A DNA stretch of 64,000 nucleotides from Comamonadaceae bacterium (GTDB taxonomy: Bacteria > Pseudomonadota > Gammaproteobacteria > Burkholderiales > Burkholderiaceae_C). The DNA lies in assembly GCA_009996515.1 (NCBI GenBank), contig JAACZV010000008.1:122861-186860 (forward strand), written 5' to 3'. The translations under genes were made by a program, and so were the position numbers. Below the pieces are notes generated by a model. It was not told where the DNA came from. It searched no databases and saw only the letters and a list, made by a program, of their open reading frames with translations. Position 1 is the stretch's first letter. The number at the start of each line of letters is the position of its first letter. Positions 1 to 8,858 of this stretch are shown piece after piece.

Positions 1-747
1 CGAGTCCACCTCGATGCGGTGGCCGTAGTGGCCCTGGGCGATCAGCTCGGCGCCGTCCTCGGCGCGCTTGAGCGGCCGCACGATGGAGCGCGTGACGCCC
101 ACGGCCAGCAGCGCGCCGGCCAGCAGCGCGGCGACGCACAGCACCAGCACGCCGGTGCGGTCGGCGTCGATGCGGTCGCGCAGCATGCGGGCCTGGGCCG
201 TGCCGGCGCGGTCTTCGCTGGAGGCGAGCTGGTGGATGGCGCCCACGAACAGCGCCAGCGCGGCTTCGACATCGTTGCCCAGCTGGGAGCGCGCGGCATG
301 GACGTCGTCGTGCTCGATGAGCCGGCGCACCTCGACATAGCCGGCGCGGTAGTCCGCCAGGCGCTGGCTCACCTCGGCCAGGCGCTCGCTGCGCGGCCCG
401 GGCGGCAGCACCAGCGCCAGGCGCTGCATGGCGTCGTCGAGGCGGCCGTTGGCCGCGGCGATCTCGGGGGAGGCGGCCAGGCGCAGCTCGGCATCGGGGC
501 TGAGCAGCACCAGCAGCTTGCGCGCCACGGCCTCGGCGTTGCGGTTGATCTCGTAGACGGCGTCGCGGATGACGGCCTGGTCGTCGACGACGTGGTTGAG
601 CGCGTCCGACAGCGCCGCCAGCCGGTACACCGACAGCGCCGCCAGCGCCAGCAGCAGCCCCAGCAGCAGGCCGAAGGCCAGTCCCAGGCGGGTGCGTATG
701 CGCAGCTGCCTGGACAGGTGGCGCAGCGGCGCCTTCAGGGGGGTCAT
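1..747 (-). CDS. Membrane receptor, N-terminal part (chemoreceptor or sensor kinase), cut by window edge
   Basis: The 249 codons visible read from an ATG at 747 to the window edge with no stop, so the gene is incomplete. A basic start is followed by a hydrophobic segment at about residues 20-41, then a helical, mostly charged periplasmic region of about 150 residues like the four-helix-bundle sensor domains. A second membrane segment follows at about 198-218, then the start of a HAMP domain (a proline after the membrane segment, then RAEDGAELIAQGHYGHRIEV). This layout fits a methyl-accepting chemotaxis protein or a sensor kinase, and the output domain lies outside the window. It is 31 bases downstream of mgsA on the same strand and is probably co-transcribed with it. 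Confidence 0.75.
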   Translation of the reverse strand, partial: MTPLKAPLRHLSRQLRIRTRLGLAFGLLLGLLLALAALSVYRLAALSDALNHVVDDQAVIRDAVYEINRNAEAVARKLLVLLSPDAELRLAASPEIAAANGRLDDAMQRLALVLPPGPRSERLAEVSQRLADYRAGYVEVRRLIEHDDVHAARSQLGNDVEAALALFVGAIHQLASSEDRAGTAQARMLRDRIDADRTGVLVLCVAALLAGALLAVGVTRSIVRPLKRAEDGAELIAQGHYGHRIEVDS

Positions 748-778
748 CGGTGGTGGACCTCGCGGAGTGCCCGGGTCG

Positions 779-1147
779 TCACTCCACGCTCCACTGGGTC
801 AGCAGCAGCCGCGCCGTGGCCACGTTGGTGGCGCAGGGCACGTCATGGACGTCGCAGGCGCGCACCAGCGCGTTGATGTCGGGTTCGTGCGGCTGCGGCG
901 TCATCGGATCGCGCAGGAAGATGACGCCGTCCAGGTCGCCGACGGCCAGCCGCGCGCCGATCTGCAGGTCGCCCCCCATGGGGCCGCTGAGCATGCGCTC
1001 GATGCTGAGGCCATGGGCGGCGCTCAGCCGGGTGCCCGTCGTGCCGGTGGCCATCAGCCGGCAGCGGCGCAGCAGTGGCAGGAAGTCGGCGGCCAGGGCG
1101 ATGATGGCGTCCTTCTTGCCGTCGTGGGCGATCAGAGCGAGTTTCAT
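779..1147 (-). CDS. mgsA: Methylglyoxal synthase
   Basis: Converts dihydroxyacetone phosphate to methylglyoxal and phosphate, a cytoplasmic bypass of lower glycolysis used under phosphate limitation or sugar-phosphate stress. The 122-residue protein lines up without gaps with E. coli MgsA at an offset of 11. It keeps H8, D9, the catalytic D60 in SGPMGGD, D80, H87 and D90, and the phosphate-binding ATGTTG loop at residues 33-38 and TNVAT at 107-111. It is shorter than the E. coli enzyme (152 residues) at both ends, which is common for the compact form of the family. It is followed on the same strand by the truncated receptor gene. Confidence 0.95.
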   Translation of the reverse strand: MKLALIAHDGKKDAIIALAADFLPLLRRCRLMATGTTGTRLSAAHGLSIERMLSGPMGGDLQIGARLAVGDLDGVIFLRDPMTPQPHEPDINALVRACDVHDVPCATNVATARLLLTQWSVE

Positions 1148-1262
1148 GGGCAGCGGGGCGGTCGGGGGCGCAAAGGATTGACGTTACACGCAAGCCGCGG
1201 CCGCGGCCGGGCAAGACTTGGCACATTGGCAGACTACCGAGCGCCGCCGCGCAAGCACCCGC

Positions 1263-1895
1263 TTATTCGGGGCCGATGGACACGCGCAGCTGCAGCTCGC
1301 GCTCGGGCTGGCCCTCGGCGTCGCGGCTGCTGATGGTGCCGCGCGCAGCGGTGGGCGCGACGCCGCCGCTGCGCGCGACGGTCTGCCAGCGCTGCAGCGG
1401 CAGGTTCAGCGTGGACTGCAAGGCCTGGTCGTCGCCGTCCACGCTGAAGTCCACCCGCACCGGTGCGCGGCCGCCGGGCCAGCTGGGCTTGACGGTGAAG
1501 GACTGGGTCGCGCGGCGCTCGCCCTGGCGCGGGCTGGCGTAGAGGCGGCGCGGCACGCTGGCCGGGCCGGCCGCGCCATCCAGCTCGACGACGGCGTCCA
1601 CCCACTGCAGAGGCTCGCGCGTCGTCAGGCTCAGGCCGGCGCGCTGGCCGTTCAGCACCCGCAGTTGCCATGTCCACGGCGGCGCGGCGGCAGCCGTGGA
1701 CGTGACGACGCCGGGGCCGCGCGGCGACACCGTGCCGGCCGTGCCGACGACGACGGCGCCATCGCGCACGGCGGACAGCGCGCCGCCCGGCACGCTGCTG
1801 TCCACCCAGCGCAGCTCGACGAGCAACGTCACGGCCGGCGGCGCGGCGGCGGCCGCCAGGGGCGTCAGCAGGAGCAGCAGGGCGCGGCGCTTCAT
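1263..1895 (-). CDS. Secreted protein of unknown function
   Basis: A 210-residue protein beginning MKRRALLLLLTPLAAAAAPP, a clear Sec signal peptide with a likely cut after the alanine run. The mature part is rich in beta-prone residues with several Gly/Pro turns. A stretch near residues 75-90 (RVLNGQRAGLSL) recalls secretin-associated or periplasmic beta domains, but this is too short to assign a family. No cysteines are visible in the mature protein. An in-frame reading extends upstream to 2126, but the signal peptide and the end of eamA at 1906 support the ATG at 1895. It sits 10 bases after eamA, so is probably in the same transcript. Confidence 0.7.
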   Translation of the reverse strand: MKRRALLLLLTPLAAAAAPPAVTLLVELRWVDSSVPGGALSAVRDGAVVVGTAGTVSPRGPGVVTSTAAAAPPWTWQLRVLNGQRAGLSLTTREPLQWVDAVVELDGAAGPASVPRRLYASPRQGERRATQSFTVKPSWPGGRAPVRVDFSVDGDDQALQSTLNLPLQRWQTVARSGGVAPTAARGTISSRDAEGQPERELQLRVSIGPE

Positions 1896-1905
1896 GCAAC
1901 CCAGC

Positions 1906-2802
1906 CTAATCGCGGGCCACTGCCGGCCAGCGCTGCAAAAGCCGGGCGCCGAACAGGTTGATCGCCAGACCGGCCAGCACCAGCGCCGCGGCGATGAGCT
2001 TCCAGGCCGGCAGCGGCTCGCCCAGCAGCAGGCTGGCCGAGCCCATGCCGAACACCGGCACCAGCAAGGCCATGGGCACGATGCGGCCGGCCGGGTGGCG
2101 GGCCAGCAGCCAGCTCCACACGCCATAGCCGAACAGCGTGTTGCCCAGCGACTGCCACAGCACGGCGGCCCAGGTGCCCAGGCCCGACGCGGCCACGCCG
2201 GCCGCCATCTGCTGCGGCCCGTCGATCAGCAGCGCCAGCAGCAGCAGCGGCGGCACCGCGAAGGCGCTGCTCCAGACGACGTAGGCCAGCATGTCGATGC
2301 GGCCGGCGCGCTGCGTCAGCAGGTTGGCGCAGGCCCAGCAGAAGGCGGCGGCCAGGATCATCGCCAGGCCCAGCGGCGTGGTCGTGCCGTCGGTGTGCGA
2401 GGCGATGACGGCCACGCCGCCGGCCGCCAGCGCCAGGCCCAGCCACTGCGTGCCCAGCACCTTCTCGCGGCGGATGCGCACGGCCAGCAGCAGCGTGAAG
2501 AAGACCTGCGTCTGCACCACCAGCGAGGCCAGCCCCGGCGAGATCTGGCTGCGCATCGCCAGGTACAGCAGGCCGAACTGGCCCACGCCGATGAGCACGC
2601 CGTAGCCGGCCAGGTTGCGCCAGCCGACCGCCGGCCGGCGCAGGAAGAAGCAGGCCGGCAGCAGCGCGAACGTGAAGCGCAGCACCGCCAGCGTCATGGG
2701 CGGCAGCGTGTGCAGCGCGTACTTGATGACGACGAAGTTGCTGCCCCAGATGGCCACGACGGCGAGGGCGAGCAGCAGGTGGCGCAGGGGCAGGGGGGAC
2801 AT
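1906..2802 (-). CDS. eamA: EamA-type DMT-superfamily exporter
   Basis: A 298-residue inner-membrane protein with ten predicted membrane helices in two EamA repeats. It resembles E. coli EamA (YdeD), the O-acetylserine/cysteine exporter, over its whole length. Shared motifs include WGSNFVVIKYALHTLPP near the start, GLASLVVQTQVFFT at about 90 and a GLAINLFG-like end. The substrate is inferred from similarity only; many DMT proteins export other metabolites. The ATG at 2802 (MSPLPLR) is chosen over a TTG nine bases upstream. It follows the metallophosphoesterase gene on the same strand with a 45-base gap. Confidence 0.85.
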   Translation of the reverse strand: MSPLPLRHLLLALAVVAIWGSNFVVIKYALHTLPPMTLAVLRFTFALLPACFFLRRPAVGWRNLAGYGVLIGVGQFGLLYLAMRSQISPGLASLVVQTQVFFTLLLAVRIRREKVLGTQWLGLALAAGGVAVIASHTDGTTTPLGLAMILAAAFCWACANLLTQRAGRIDMLAYVVWSSAFAVPPLLLLALLIDGPQQMAAGVAASGLGTWAAVLWQSLGNTLFGYGVWSWLLARHPAGRIVPMALLVPVFGMGSASLLLGEPLPAWKLIAAALVLAGLAINLFGARLLQRWPAVARD

Positions 2803-2847
2803 CCGCGCCAACTATGCCAGCCGGGACGGGGCGGTGCTGCCGCGGGG

Positions 2848-3585
2848 TCAGCCCACGCGCCCGGTCAGCAGGGCCTGGGCCCAGTCCGGCCGGCCGTTGC
2901 GCTGCGCCAGCGCGGCCATGGCGCGATGGTCATAGGGCACGGCGTGCAGGCTGGCCTGCCAGGCGCCGCCGTGCCGCTCGACGATGGCGTAAGACGCGTC
3001 CGGCGTGCCGCATTCGAGGACGTAGCGTGCGGGCGCGTCGTCCACATAGGCCTGCAGGCCCACGCTGCCGGGGTTGACCAGCAGCTGCCCCGTCGCCGTG
3101 CGCAGGCTGCGCGGCAGATGGCTGTGGCCGCAGGCGATCAGCGCGCTGGCCTGGCCGGCCCGGCGCGCCTCGATGTCGGCGGCCGTGGCCAGACCCAGCA
3201 CGCCGGCGCGCGGGGTTTCGAGGAAATGCTCGCAGTCGCTGCGCGGCGTGCCGTGGCACAGGAAGACGTCGGGCGCCCATTGCCACTGGGGCTGCAGCGT
3301 GCGCAGCCAGTCCAGCTCGGCGCTGCCCAGCTGCGCCAGCGCGTAGCCGTCGGAGGCGCCGCCCGTGCCGGGCTGCCATTCGAGGATCTGGCGCTCATGG
3401 TTGCCGGCCAGCACGGGCCAGCCCGAGGCCATCAGGCATTGCGCCGTCTCGCGCGGCAGCAGCGGGCCGGACAGGTTGTCGCCCAGGCACAGCACCTGAT
3501 CGACGCCGCGGCGGGCGATGTCGGCGACGACCGCCTCCAGCGCGGGCAGGTTGCCGTGGATGTCGGAAACGAGGGCGATACGCAT
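2848..3585 (-). CDS. Calcineurin-like metallophosphoesterase (YfcE/MJ0936-like)
   Basis: A 245-residue cytoplasmic protein of the single-domain metallophosphoesterase family. The metal-binding motifs are complete: D8-x-H10 (SDIHGN), GDN at 35-37, GNHE at 61-64, a histidine at about 111 (CHGTP) and GHSH at about 152-155, followed by the NPGSVG turn typical of YfcE-like phosphodiesterases. Members hydrolyse phosphomonoesters or phosphodiesters with Mn or Ni bound; the natural substrate cannot be told from sequence. The start is the ATG at 3585 at the very start of the first motif. It lies downstream of the structured intergenic block at 3600-3790. Confidence 0.85.
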   Translation of the reverse strand: MRIALVSDIHGNLPALEAVVADIARRGVDQVLCLGDNLSGPLLPRETAQCLMASGWPVLAGNHERQILEWQPGTGGASDGYALAQLGSAELDWLRTLQPQWQWAPDVFLCHGTPRSDCEHFLETPRAGVLGLATAADIEARRAGQASALIACGHSHLPRSLRTATGQLLVNPGSVGLQAYVDDAPARYVLECGTPDASYAIVERHGGAWQASLHAVPYDHRAMAALAQRNGRPDWAQALLTGRVG

Positions 3586-3624
3586 GGCGGTCTTTCAGGT
3601 GTTGCGGGCCGAGCGCAGGGCCTG

Positions 3625-3768
3625 CCGTGGGCCAGAGGCCCATGGCCTTGCGTAGGCACAAGCAGTCCGCAGGGACTGCCTGTGTCCGACTTCAGTTCCC
3701 AAGCCGGACCGCCTCGGGCGATGTGCTTGTCGGTCGATCCGGCAAGCATCGCCGTCCCCGCGGGGGAC
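3625..3768. repeat. Multi-hairpin intergenic element, copy A
   Basis: The 212-base gap between the Lrp gene and the phosphoesterase gene holds at least three hairpins: CCGTGGGCC/GGCCCATGG with a 3-base loop at 3625-3645, CACA-GCAGTCC/GGACTGC-TGTG at 3657-3684, and GTCCCC/GGGGAC at 3754-3768. GGGCGATG and GCATCGCC flank a longer fold between them. The middle part, with its GTGTCCG and CTTCAG edge, matches the block at 34312-34470 in order and spacing but not base for base, so the two look like members of one structured repeat family. A role as transcription terminator or mRNA-stability element is an inference. Confidence 0.6.
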
Positions 3769-3797
3769 CGGCCAAGGTAGTCTTTGGACAAGGGGCT

Positions 3798-4295
3798 TCA
3801 TCCCGCGAGGTGCCCGAGCGGCAACACCCCGCTGGCCTTGACCTCGCCCAGCGCGAAGCGGGTGTGGATGTCCTTGACGTTGGGCAGGTTGAGCAGCGTG
3901 TCGATGGAGAAGCGCGAGAAGGCGTCCAGGTCGGTCACCATGACCTGCAGCTCGAAGGTGCCGGTGCCCGAGATGTAGTGGCAGGCGATGACCTCGGGCA
4001 GCCGGCGTATGGCGTCCTCCAGCGGCTTGGTGGCGGCGCCGGCGCTGCGCTCGGCGTCCACGCGCACGAAGGCCAGCACGCCCAGGCCCAGCTTGCGGCG
4101 GTCGATCTCGGCGCGGTAGCCGGTGATGTAGCCGCGCTCCTCCAGCCACTTGACGCGCCGCCAGGTGGGCGCGGCCGACAGGCCGATGCGCTGGGCCAGT
4201 TCGGCATTGGACAGCCGGGCATCGGCCTGCAGCGCGGCCAGGATGGCGATGTGGTGGCGGTCCAGCGCGTCGGCGGTGGGGTCTTCGGAACTCAT
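3798..4295 (-). CDS. Lrp/AsnC-family transcriptional regulator
   Basis: A 165-residue DNA-binding protein with the family's two parts: an N-terminal helix-turn-helix (LDRHHIAILAALQADARLSN, then AELAQRIGLSAAPTWRRVKWLE) and a C-terminal RAM/AsnC ligand-binding domain containing the G-T-G-T-F-E-L core (ISGTGTFELQV). Such proteins sense amino acids and act as dimers to octamers. It is divergent from the indolepyruvate ferredoxin oxidoreductase gene, a common pairing in Burkholderiales, so that gene is the likely target. The frame is open to 4352, but the ATG at 4295 gives the usual length and has AGGG upstream. A dyad suitable for its own binding lies at 4329-4348. Confidence 0.9.
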   Translation of the reverse strand: MSSEDPTADALDRHHIAILAALQADARLSNAELAQRIGLSAAPTWRRVKWLEERGYITGYRAEIDRRKLGLGVLAFVRVDAERSAGAATKPLEDAIRRLPEVIACHYISGTGTFELQVMVTDLDAFSRFSIDTLLNLPNVKDIHTRFALGEVKASGVLPLGHLAG

Positions 4296-4328
4296 GGTTT
4301 GCCCTGATCGGCTGATTCGCGATGCAAA

Positions 4329-4368
4329 TTGAATTGAATTTACTTCAAACAAGCAAGGAAGTTGCTTG
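4329..4368. promoter_or_regulatory. Probable Lrp-type operator region between lrp-like gene and indolepyruvate oxidoreductase
   Basis: The divergent intergenic region (4296-4513) holds two inverted repeats in a locally AT-rich patch. One is TTGAATTGAATTTACTTCAA at 4329-4348, with TTGAA and TTCAA ends. The other is CAAGCAA/TTGCTTG with a 5-base centre at 4350-4368. AT-rich dyads of this size are typical Lrp/AsnC sites, and the position lets one regulator control both directions. The assignment to this regulator is an inference. Confidence 0.5.
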
Positions 4369-4513
4369 GAGTGGCGAATTCTCGGGCAATTGAGAAAGCA
4401 CTGCGCGCCCTCATTTCCCTACACTGCGCGCTCCGGCCATACTGGCCCATGGCCCGCGCGCCGGCCTCACAAGGGTCTTCTGTCGGGTCAGCCTTCCCAG
4501 GAGCACCTACCCC

Positions 4514-7500
4514 ATGAACGCCCCGCTGCCCGAACATGTCCTGCGCGCGCTGCAGACCGTCACGCTGGACGACAAATACGCGCTAGACCATGGCCGCGCC
4601 TTCATGAGCGGCGTGCAGGCGCTGGTGCGCCTGCCCATGCTGCAGCGCACCCGCGACGCGATGCAGGGCCTGAACACCGCCGGCTTCATCAGCGGCTACC
4701 GCGGCTCGCCGCTGGGCGGCTACGACCAGGCGCTGTGGGCGGCCAAGAAGCACCTGGCCAAGCAAAACATCGTGTTCCAGCCGGGCGTCAACGAGGAGCT
4801 GGGCGCCACCGCCGTCTGGGGCACGCAGCAGCTGGACCTGTTCCCCGAGAAGGCCAAGTTCGACGGCGTGTTCGGCCTCTGGTACGGCAAGGGCCCGGGC
4901 GTGGACCGCTGCATCGACGTGTTCAAGCACGCCAACATGGCCGGCACGTCCAAGCACGGCGGCGTCATCGCCATCGCCGGCGACGACCACATCGCCAAGA
5001 GCTCCACCGCGGCCCACCAGAGCGACCATGTCTTCAAGGCGGTGGGCTTCCCGACCTTCTTCCCGAGCAGCGTGCAGGACATCCTGGACATGGGCCTGCA
5101 CGCCTTCGCGATGAGCCGCTTCTCGGGCCTGTGGGCCGGCATGAAGACCATCCAGGAGATCGTCGAATCGTCGGCCTCGGTCAGCGTGGACCCGGACCGC
5201 GTCAACATCGTGCTGCCCGAGGACTTTGTCGTCCCCGAGGGCGGCCTGCACATCCGTTGGCCCGATCCGCCGCTGGAGCAGGAAGCGCGGATGATGAACT
5301 TCAAGTGGTATGCCGCGCTGGCCTATATCCGCGCCAACCGCCTGAACTACAACGTCATCGAGGGAGCCAACGACCGCTTCGGCATCATCACCAGCGGCAA
5401 GGCCTTCAACGACACCCGCCAGGCGCTGCACGACCTGGGCCTGGACGACGAGACCTGCCGCCGCATCGGCATCCGGCTGCACAAGGTCAACGTGGTGTGG
5501 CCGCTGGAGGCGCAGGTGGCGCGCGAGTTTGCCCGCGGCCTGCAGGAGATCCTGGTCGTCGAGGAAAAGCGCCAGATCATCGAGTACCAGGTCAAGGAAG
5601 AGCTCTACAACTGGCGTGCCGACGTGCGCCCCAACGTGCTGGGCAAGTTCGACGCCGGCGACGGCGAGGGCGGCGAGTGGAGCGTGCCCAACCCCAGCGA
5701 CCACTGGCTGCTGCGCCCGCAGGCCGACCTGACGCCGGCCATCATCGCCCGCGCCATCGCCAAGCGGCTGAAGAAGCTGGGCGTGGACGGCGACATCCAG
5801 GCCCGCCTGGACGCCCGCCTGGCCATCATCGACGCCAAGGAAGCATCCTTGAAGGCCGAGGAAAAGACCGCCGGCGGCGCCGACCGCACGCCCTGGTTCT
5901 GCTCGGGCTGCCCGCACAACACCTCGACGCGCGTGCCCGAGGGCTCGCGTGCGGTGGGCGGCATCGGCTGCCATTACATGGTGACCTGGATGCCCGGCCG
6001 CAGCACGGCCACCTTCACGCAGATGGGCGGCGAGGGCGTGCCCTGGGTGGGCCAGGCGCCGTTCACGAACGAGAAGCACATCTTCTCCAACCTGGGCGAC
6101 GGCACCTACTTCCACAGCGGCAGCCTGGCCATCCGCCAGAGCATCGCCGCGGGTGTCAACATCACCTACAAGATCCTCTACAACGACGCCGTCGCGATGA
6201 CCGGCGGCCAGCAGGTCGGCGAGCGCCCCGAGGGCCACAGCGTCATCCAGATCATGAACAGCGTGATCTCGGAGGGCGTGAAGAAGCTGGTCATCGTCAC
6301 CGACGAGCCGGCCAAGTACGAGGGCGTGGCGCTGGCGCCGGGCGTCACCGTGCATCACCGCGACGAGCTGGACCGCATCCAGCGCGAGTTCCGTGAGATC
6401 CCGGGCACGACGGCCATCATCTACGACCAGACCTGCGCCACCGAGAAGCGCCGCCGCCGCAAGCGCGGCAAGCTGGTGGATCCGGCCAAGCGCGTCGTCA
6501 TCAACGAGCTGGTCTGCGAGGGCTGCGGCGACTGCTCCGTGCAGTCCAACTGCCTGAGCGTGGAGCCGCTGGAGACCGACTTCGGCCGCAAGCGCCAGAT
6601 CAACCAGAACACCTGCAACAAGGACTACTCCTGCGTGAAGGGCTTCTGCCCCAGCTTCGTCACCGTCGAGGGCGGCGAGCTGAAGAAGCCCAAGAAGGAA
6701 GGCCGCAAGAGCCCCTTCGACGCCGGCCTGCCGCCGCTGCCGCTGCCCGTCATCCCCAATGCCGAGAAGGCCTGGGGCATCGTCGTCGCCGGCGTGGGCG
6801 GCACGGGCGTCATCACCATTGGCCAGCTGCTGGGCATGGCGGCCCACCTGGAGGGCAAGGGCGTCATCACGCAGGACGCCGCCGGCCTGGCGCAGAAGGG
6901 CGGCGCGACCTGGAGCCATATCCAGATCGCCAACCGGCCCGAGGCCATCTACTGCACCAAGGTGGGCACGGCCGAGGCCGACCTCGTCATCGCCTGTGAC
7001 GCCATCGTCGCCGCCAACAAGGCCACGCTGGCCGTCATGCGCGAAGGCCGCAGCTATGTGGCGCTGAACACGCATGGCTCGCCGACGGCGACCCTCGTCA
7101 ACGACCCCGACTGGAGCTTCCCCGGCGCGGCCTGCGAGCAGGCGCTGGGCAAGGCCGTGGGCGCCGATCACCTGGGCGCCTTCGACGCCGAGGAAGTGGC
7201 CGTCAAGCTGCTGGGCGACTCGCTCTACACCAACCCGCTGATGCTGGGCTATGCCTGGCAGCAGGGCCGCATCCCGCTGAGCTATGACGCGCTGATGCGC
7301 GCCATCGAGCTCAACGGCGTGCAGGTGGACAACAACAAGGCCGCGTTCGAGTGGGGCCGCCGCTGCGCCCACGACCTGAAGGCCGTGCAGTCGCTGTACG
7401 CGGCGCAGCAGGTGATCCAGCTCGTCAAGCGCCAGAGCCTGGACGAGATCGTCGCCAAGCGCGTGGACTTCCTGACCGGCTACCAGAACGCCGCCTATGC

Positions 7501-8056
7501 GGCCGAGTACAAGGCCTTCGTCGACAAGGTGCGTGCCGCCGAAAGCCGCCTGGGCAGCAAGACCACGCTGACCGAGGCCGTGGCCCGCTACCTGTTCAAG
7601 CTGATGGCCTACAAGGACGAGTACGAGGTGGCGCGCCTGCACACCGACGCCGCGTTCACGAGCAAGATCGCCGGCATGTTCGAGGGCGACTACAAGCTGG
7701 TGCATCACCTCGCGCCGCCGCTGTTCGCGAAGAAGAACGACAAGGGCGAACTGGTGAAGCGCCCGTTCGGCGCCTGGATCCGCCCCGCCTTCGGTCTGCT
7801 GGCCAAGCTGAAGGGCTTGCGCGGCACCGCCTTCGACCTCTTCGGCCACACCGAGGAGCGCCGGATGGAGCGCCGCTGGATCGCCGACTACCGCGCCGGC
7901 ATCGAGCGCGCGCTGGCCGGTTTGAGCCCCGAGTCGCTGCCCACGGCCATCGAGCTGGCCCGCGTGCCGGAGGAGATCCGCGGCTACGGCCATGTGAAGG
8001 CCCGCCACGAGCAGGCCGCCAGGGCCAAGTGGGACGCGCTGCTGGCCAAGGTCTGA
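4514..8056 (+). CDS. Indolepyruvate ferredoxin oxidoreductase, fused alpha-beta form
   Basis: A 1180-residue cytoplasmic enzyme that oxidatively decarboxylates aryl-pyruvates such as indolepyruvate to acyl-CoA, passing electrons to ferredoxin. It works in aromatic amino-acid breakdown. Domains in order: a pyruvate-ferredoxin-oxidoreductase-like N-terminal domain (SGYRGSPLGGYDQALW near 58), a thiamine-diphosphate domain (CSGCPHNTSTRVPEGSRAVG near 460, GDGTYFHSG near 527), a cysteine cluster with C668, C671, C674 and C680 plus CNKDYSC downstream for an iron-sulphur centre, a gamma-type domain (GVGGTGVITIGQLLG near 762) and the long C-terminal domain of the fused proteobacterial type. The ATG at 4514 has AGGAG 11 bases upstream. 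It is transcribed alone, with a terminator at 8076, and is probably controlled by the divergent Lrp-type gene. Confidence 0.95.
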   Translation: MNAPLPEHVLRALQTVTLDDKYALDHGRAFMSGVQALVRLPMLQRTRDAMQGLNTAGFISGYRGSPLGGYDQALWAAKKHLAKQNIVFQPGVNEELGATAVWGTQQLDLFPEKAKFDGVFGLWYGKGPGVDRCIDVFKHANMAGTSKHGGVIAIAGDDHIAKSSTAAHQSDHVFKAVGFPTFFPSSVQDILDMGLHAFAMSRFSGLWAGMKTIQEIVESSASVSVDPDRVNIVLPEDFVVPEGGLHIRWPDPPLEQEARMMNFKWYAALAYIRANRLNYNVIEGANDRFGIITSGKAFNDTRQALHDLGLDDETCRRIGIRLHKVNVVWPLEAQVAREFARGLQEILVVEEKRQIIEYQVKEELYNWRADVRPNVLGKFDAGDGEGGEWSVPNPSDHWLLRPQADLTPAIIARAIAKRLKKLGVDGDIQARLDARLAIIDAKEASLKAEEKTAGGADRTPWFCSGCPHNTSTRVPEGSRAVGGIGCHYMVTWMPGRSTATFTQMGGEGVPWVGQAPFTNEKHIFSNLGDGTYFHSGSLAIRQSIAAGVNITYKILYNDAVAMTGGQQVGERPEGHSVIQIMNSVISEGVKKLVIVTDEPAKYEGVALAPGVTVHHRDELDRIQREFREIPGTTAIIYDQTCATEKRRRRKRGKLVDPAKRVVINELVCEGCGDCSVQSNCLSVEPLETDFGRKRQINQNTCNKDYSCVKGFCPSFVTVEGGELKKPKKEGRKSPFDAGLPPLPLPVIPNAEKAWGIVVAGVGGTGVITIGQLLGMAAHLEGKGVITQDAAGLAQKGGATWSHIQIANRPEAIYCTKVGTAEADLVIACDAIVAANKATLAVMREGRSYVALNTHGSPTATLVNDPDWSFPGAACEQALGKAVGADHLGAFDAEEVAVKLLGDSLYTNPLMLGYAWQQGRIPLSYDALMRAIELNGVQVDNNKAAFEWGRRCAHDLKAVQSLYAAQQVIQLVKRQSLDEIVAKRVDFLTGYQNAAYAAEYKAFVDKVRAAESRLGSKTTLTEAVARYLFKLMAYKDEYEVARLHTDAAFTSKIAGMFEGDYKLVHHLAPPLFAKKNDKGELVKRPFGAWIRPAFGLLAKLKGLRGTAFDLFGHTEERRMERRWIADYRAGIERALAGLSPESLPTAIELARVPEEIRGYGHVKARHEQAARAKWDALLAKV

Positions 8057-8075
8057 CCGAAGGCCCGACCTGAAG

Positions 8076-8112
8076 AAGCCCCGCGGCCTGGCCTGCGGGG
8101 CTTTGTCTTTTT
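8076..8112 (+). terminator. Rho-independent terminator after indolepyruvate oxidoreductase
   Basis: AAGCCCCGC (8076-8084) pairs with GCGGGGCTT (8095-8103) around a 10-base loop, followed by TTGTCTTTTT. It lies 20 bases after the stop codon and ends where the convergent lipoprotein gene stops (8112), so it may serve both genes. Confidence 0.85.
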
Positions 8113-8612
8113 CAGGGGCGCAAGGTCGAGTGCTGCAGCACGATCAGCCAGCGACCGCCGATGCGCTGGTAGGCAAAGCTGTAGCGCGCCGGCCGCTCCC
8201 GGGTCTGGCCGTCGACCTCTTCGCTGAACTCGTACTCGCCCGAACGCACGGCCGTGTCGCCGAACAGCTGCAGATTGCCGATGATCCAGCGCATGCGCGC
8301 CGTCGGGCGCTGCGCCATCTGGTCGAAGAACTCCGGCAGCGCGGCGCCGGACAGCGGCACGGCCGAGTATTCATCGTCGGTGATCAGCGCCCCGGGGGAG
8401 TACAGCTGCTGCAGCCGCCGCGGGTCGCGGCTGTTGTAGGCGGACTTCCATTCCTCCAGCGCCTCCAGCAGCGCGCCGACGCAATCGCTGCCGGGCTGCT
8501 CGCAGTGCGGCACCGGGGTTTGGGGCGGCGTCGTGCAGCCGCTGCTCAGCGCCATCGCCACCAGGGCCGCCACGACGGCGAGCGGCGCGCGCAACCTGAC
8601 CATGACTTGCAT
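8112..8612 (-). CDS. Putative lipoprotein with SnoaL/DUF4440-like (NTF2-fold) domain
   Basis: A 166-residue protein with an N-terminal signal ending in LSSGC, a slightly imperfect lipobox, so probably membrane-anchored in the periplasm. The mature part has the hallmarks of the DUF4440/SnoaL-like NTF2 fold: an initial helix with a W-K-S-A-Y-N-S-R-D motif, a D-D-E-Y-S-A-V middle, and a final pair of strands carrying R-I-G-G-R-W-L-I-V-L-Q-H-S. These folds form small ligand pockets and occur in enzymes and non-enzymes alike, so no reaction is assigned. Start chosen at 8612 with GGGAGGG upstream; an ATG at 8603 is possible. It converges on the oxidoreductase gene. Confidence 0.7.
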   Translation of the reverse strand: MQVMVRLRAPLAVVAALVAMALSSGCTTPPQTPVPHCEQPGSDCVGALLEALEEWKSAYNSRDPRRLQQLYSPGALITDDEYSAVPLSGAALPEFFDQMAQRPTARMRWIIGNLQLFGDTAVRSGEYEFSEEVDGQTRERPARYSFAYQRIGGRWLIVLQHSTLRP

Positions 8613-8858
8613 CTCCGGCCCTCCCTGTGTTGTGGCGCGCATTGGACGACAAGTCGACGCCAGGCGCACGCGGAGAAGCATCAGTCCGCCGACCGGCGCG
8701 CGGCCCCGAGGGCGTCCGTGGCCGCGGCTGCGGGCCTTGCAGCCAGCCGTCGCGCTGTGGTGAATTCTGCACGGCCCGACCGTCTTCCCTAATTCAGGGG
8801 CGCGCGGACACAATAGGTGCCGTTCGGGACTTCCAAACCCGGGCCAGGGAGAGCGCAT

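Noticed and set aside
4583..8008. 1141-codon minus-strand open frame
   Set aside because: Exactly antisense to the indolepyruvate ferredoxin oxidoreductase, with typical shadow composition (long Val/Gly/His/Leu/Gln runs) and no domain.
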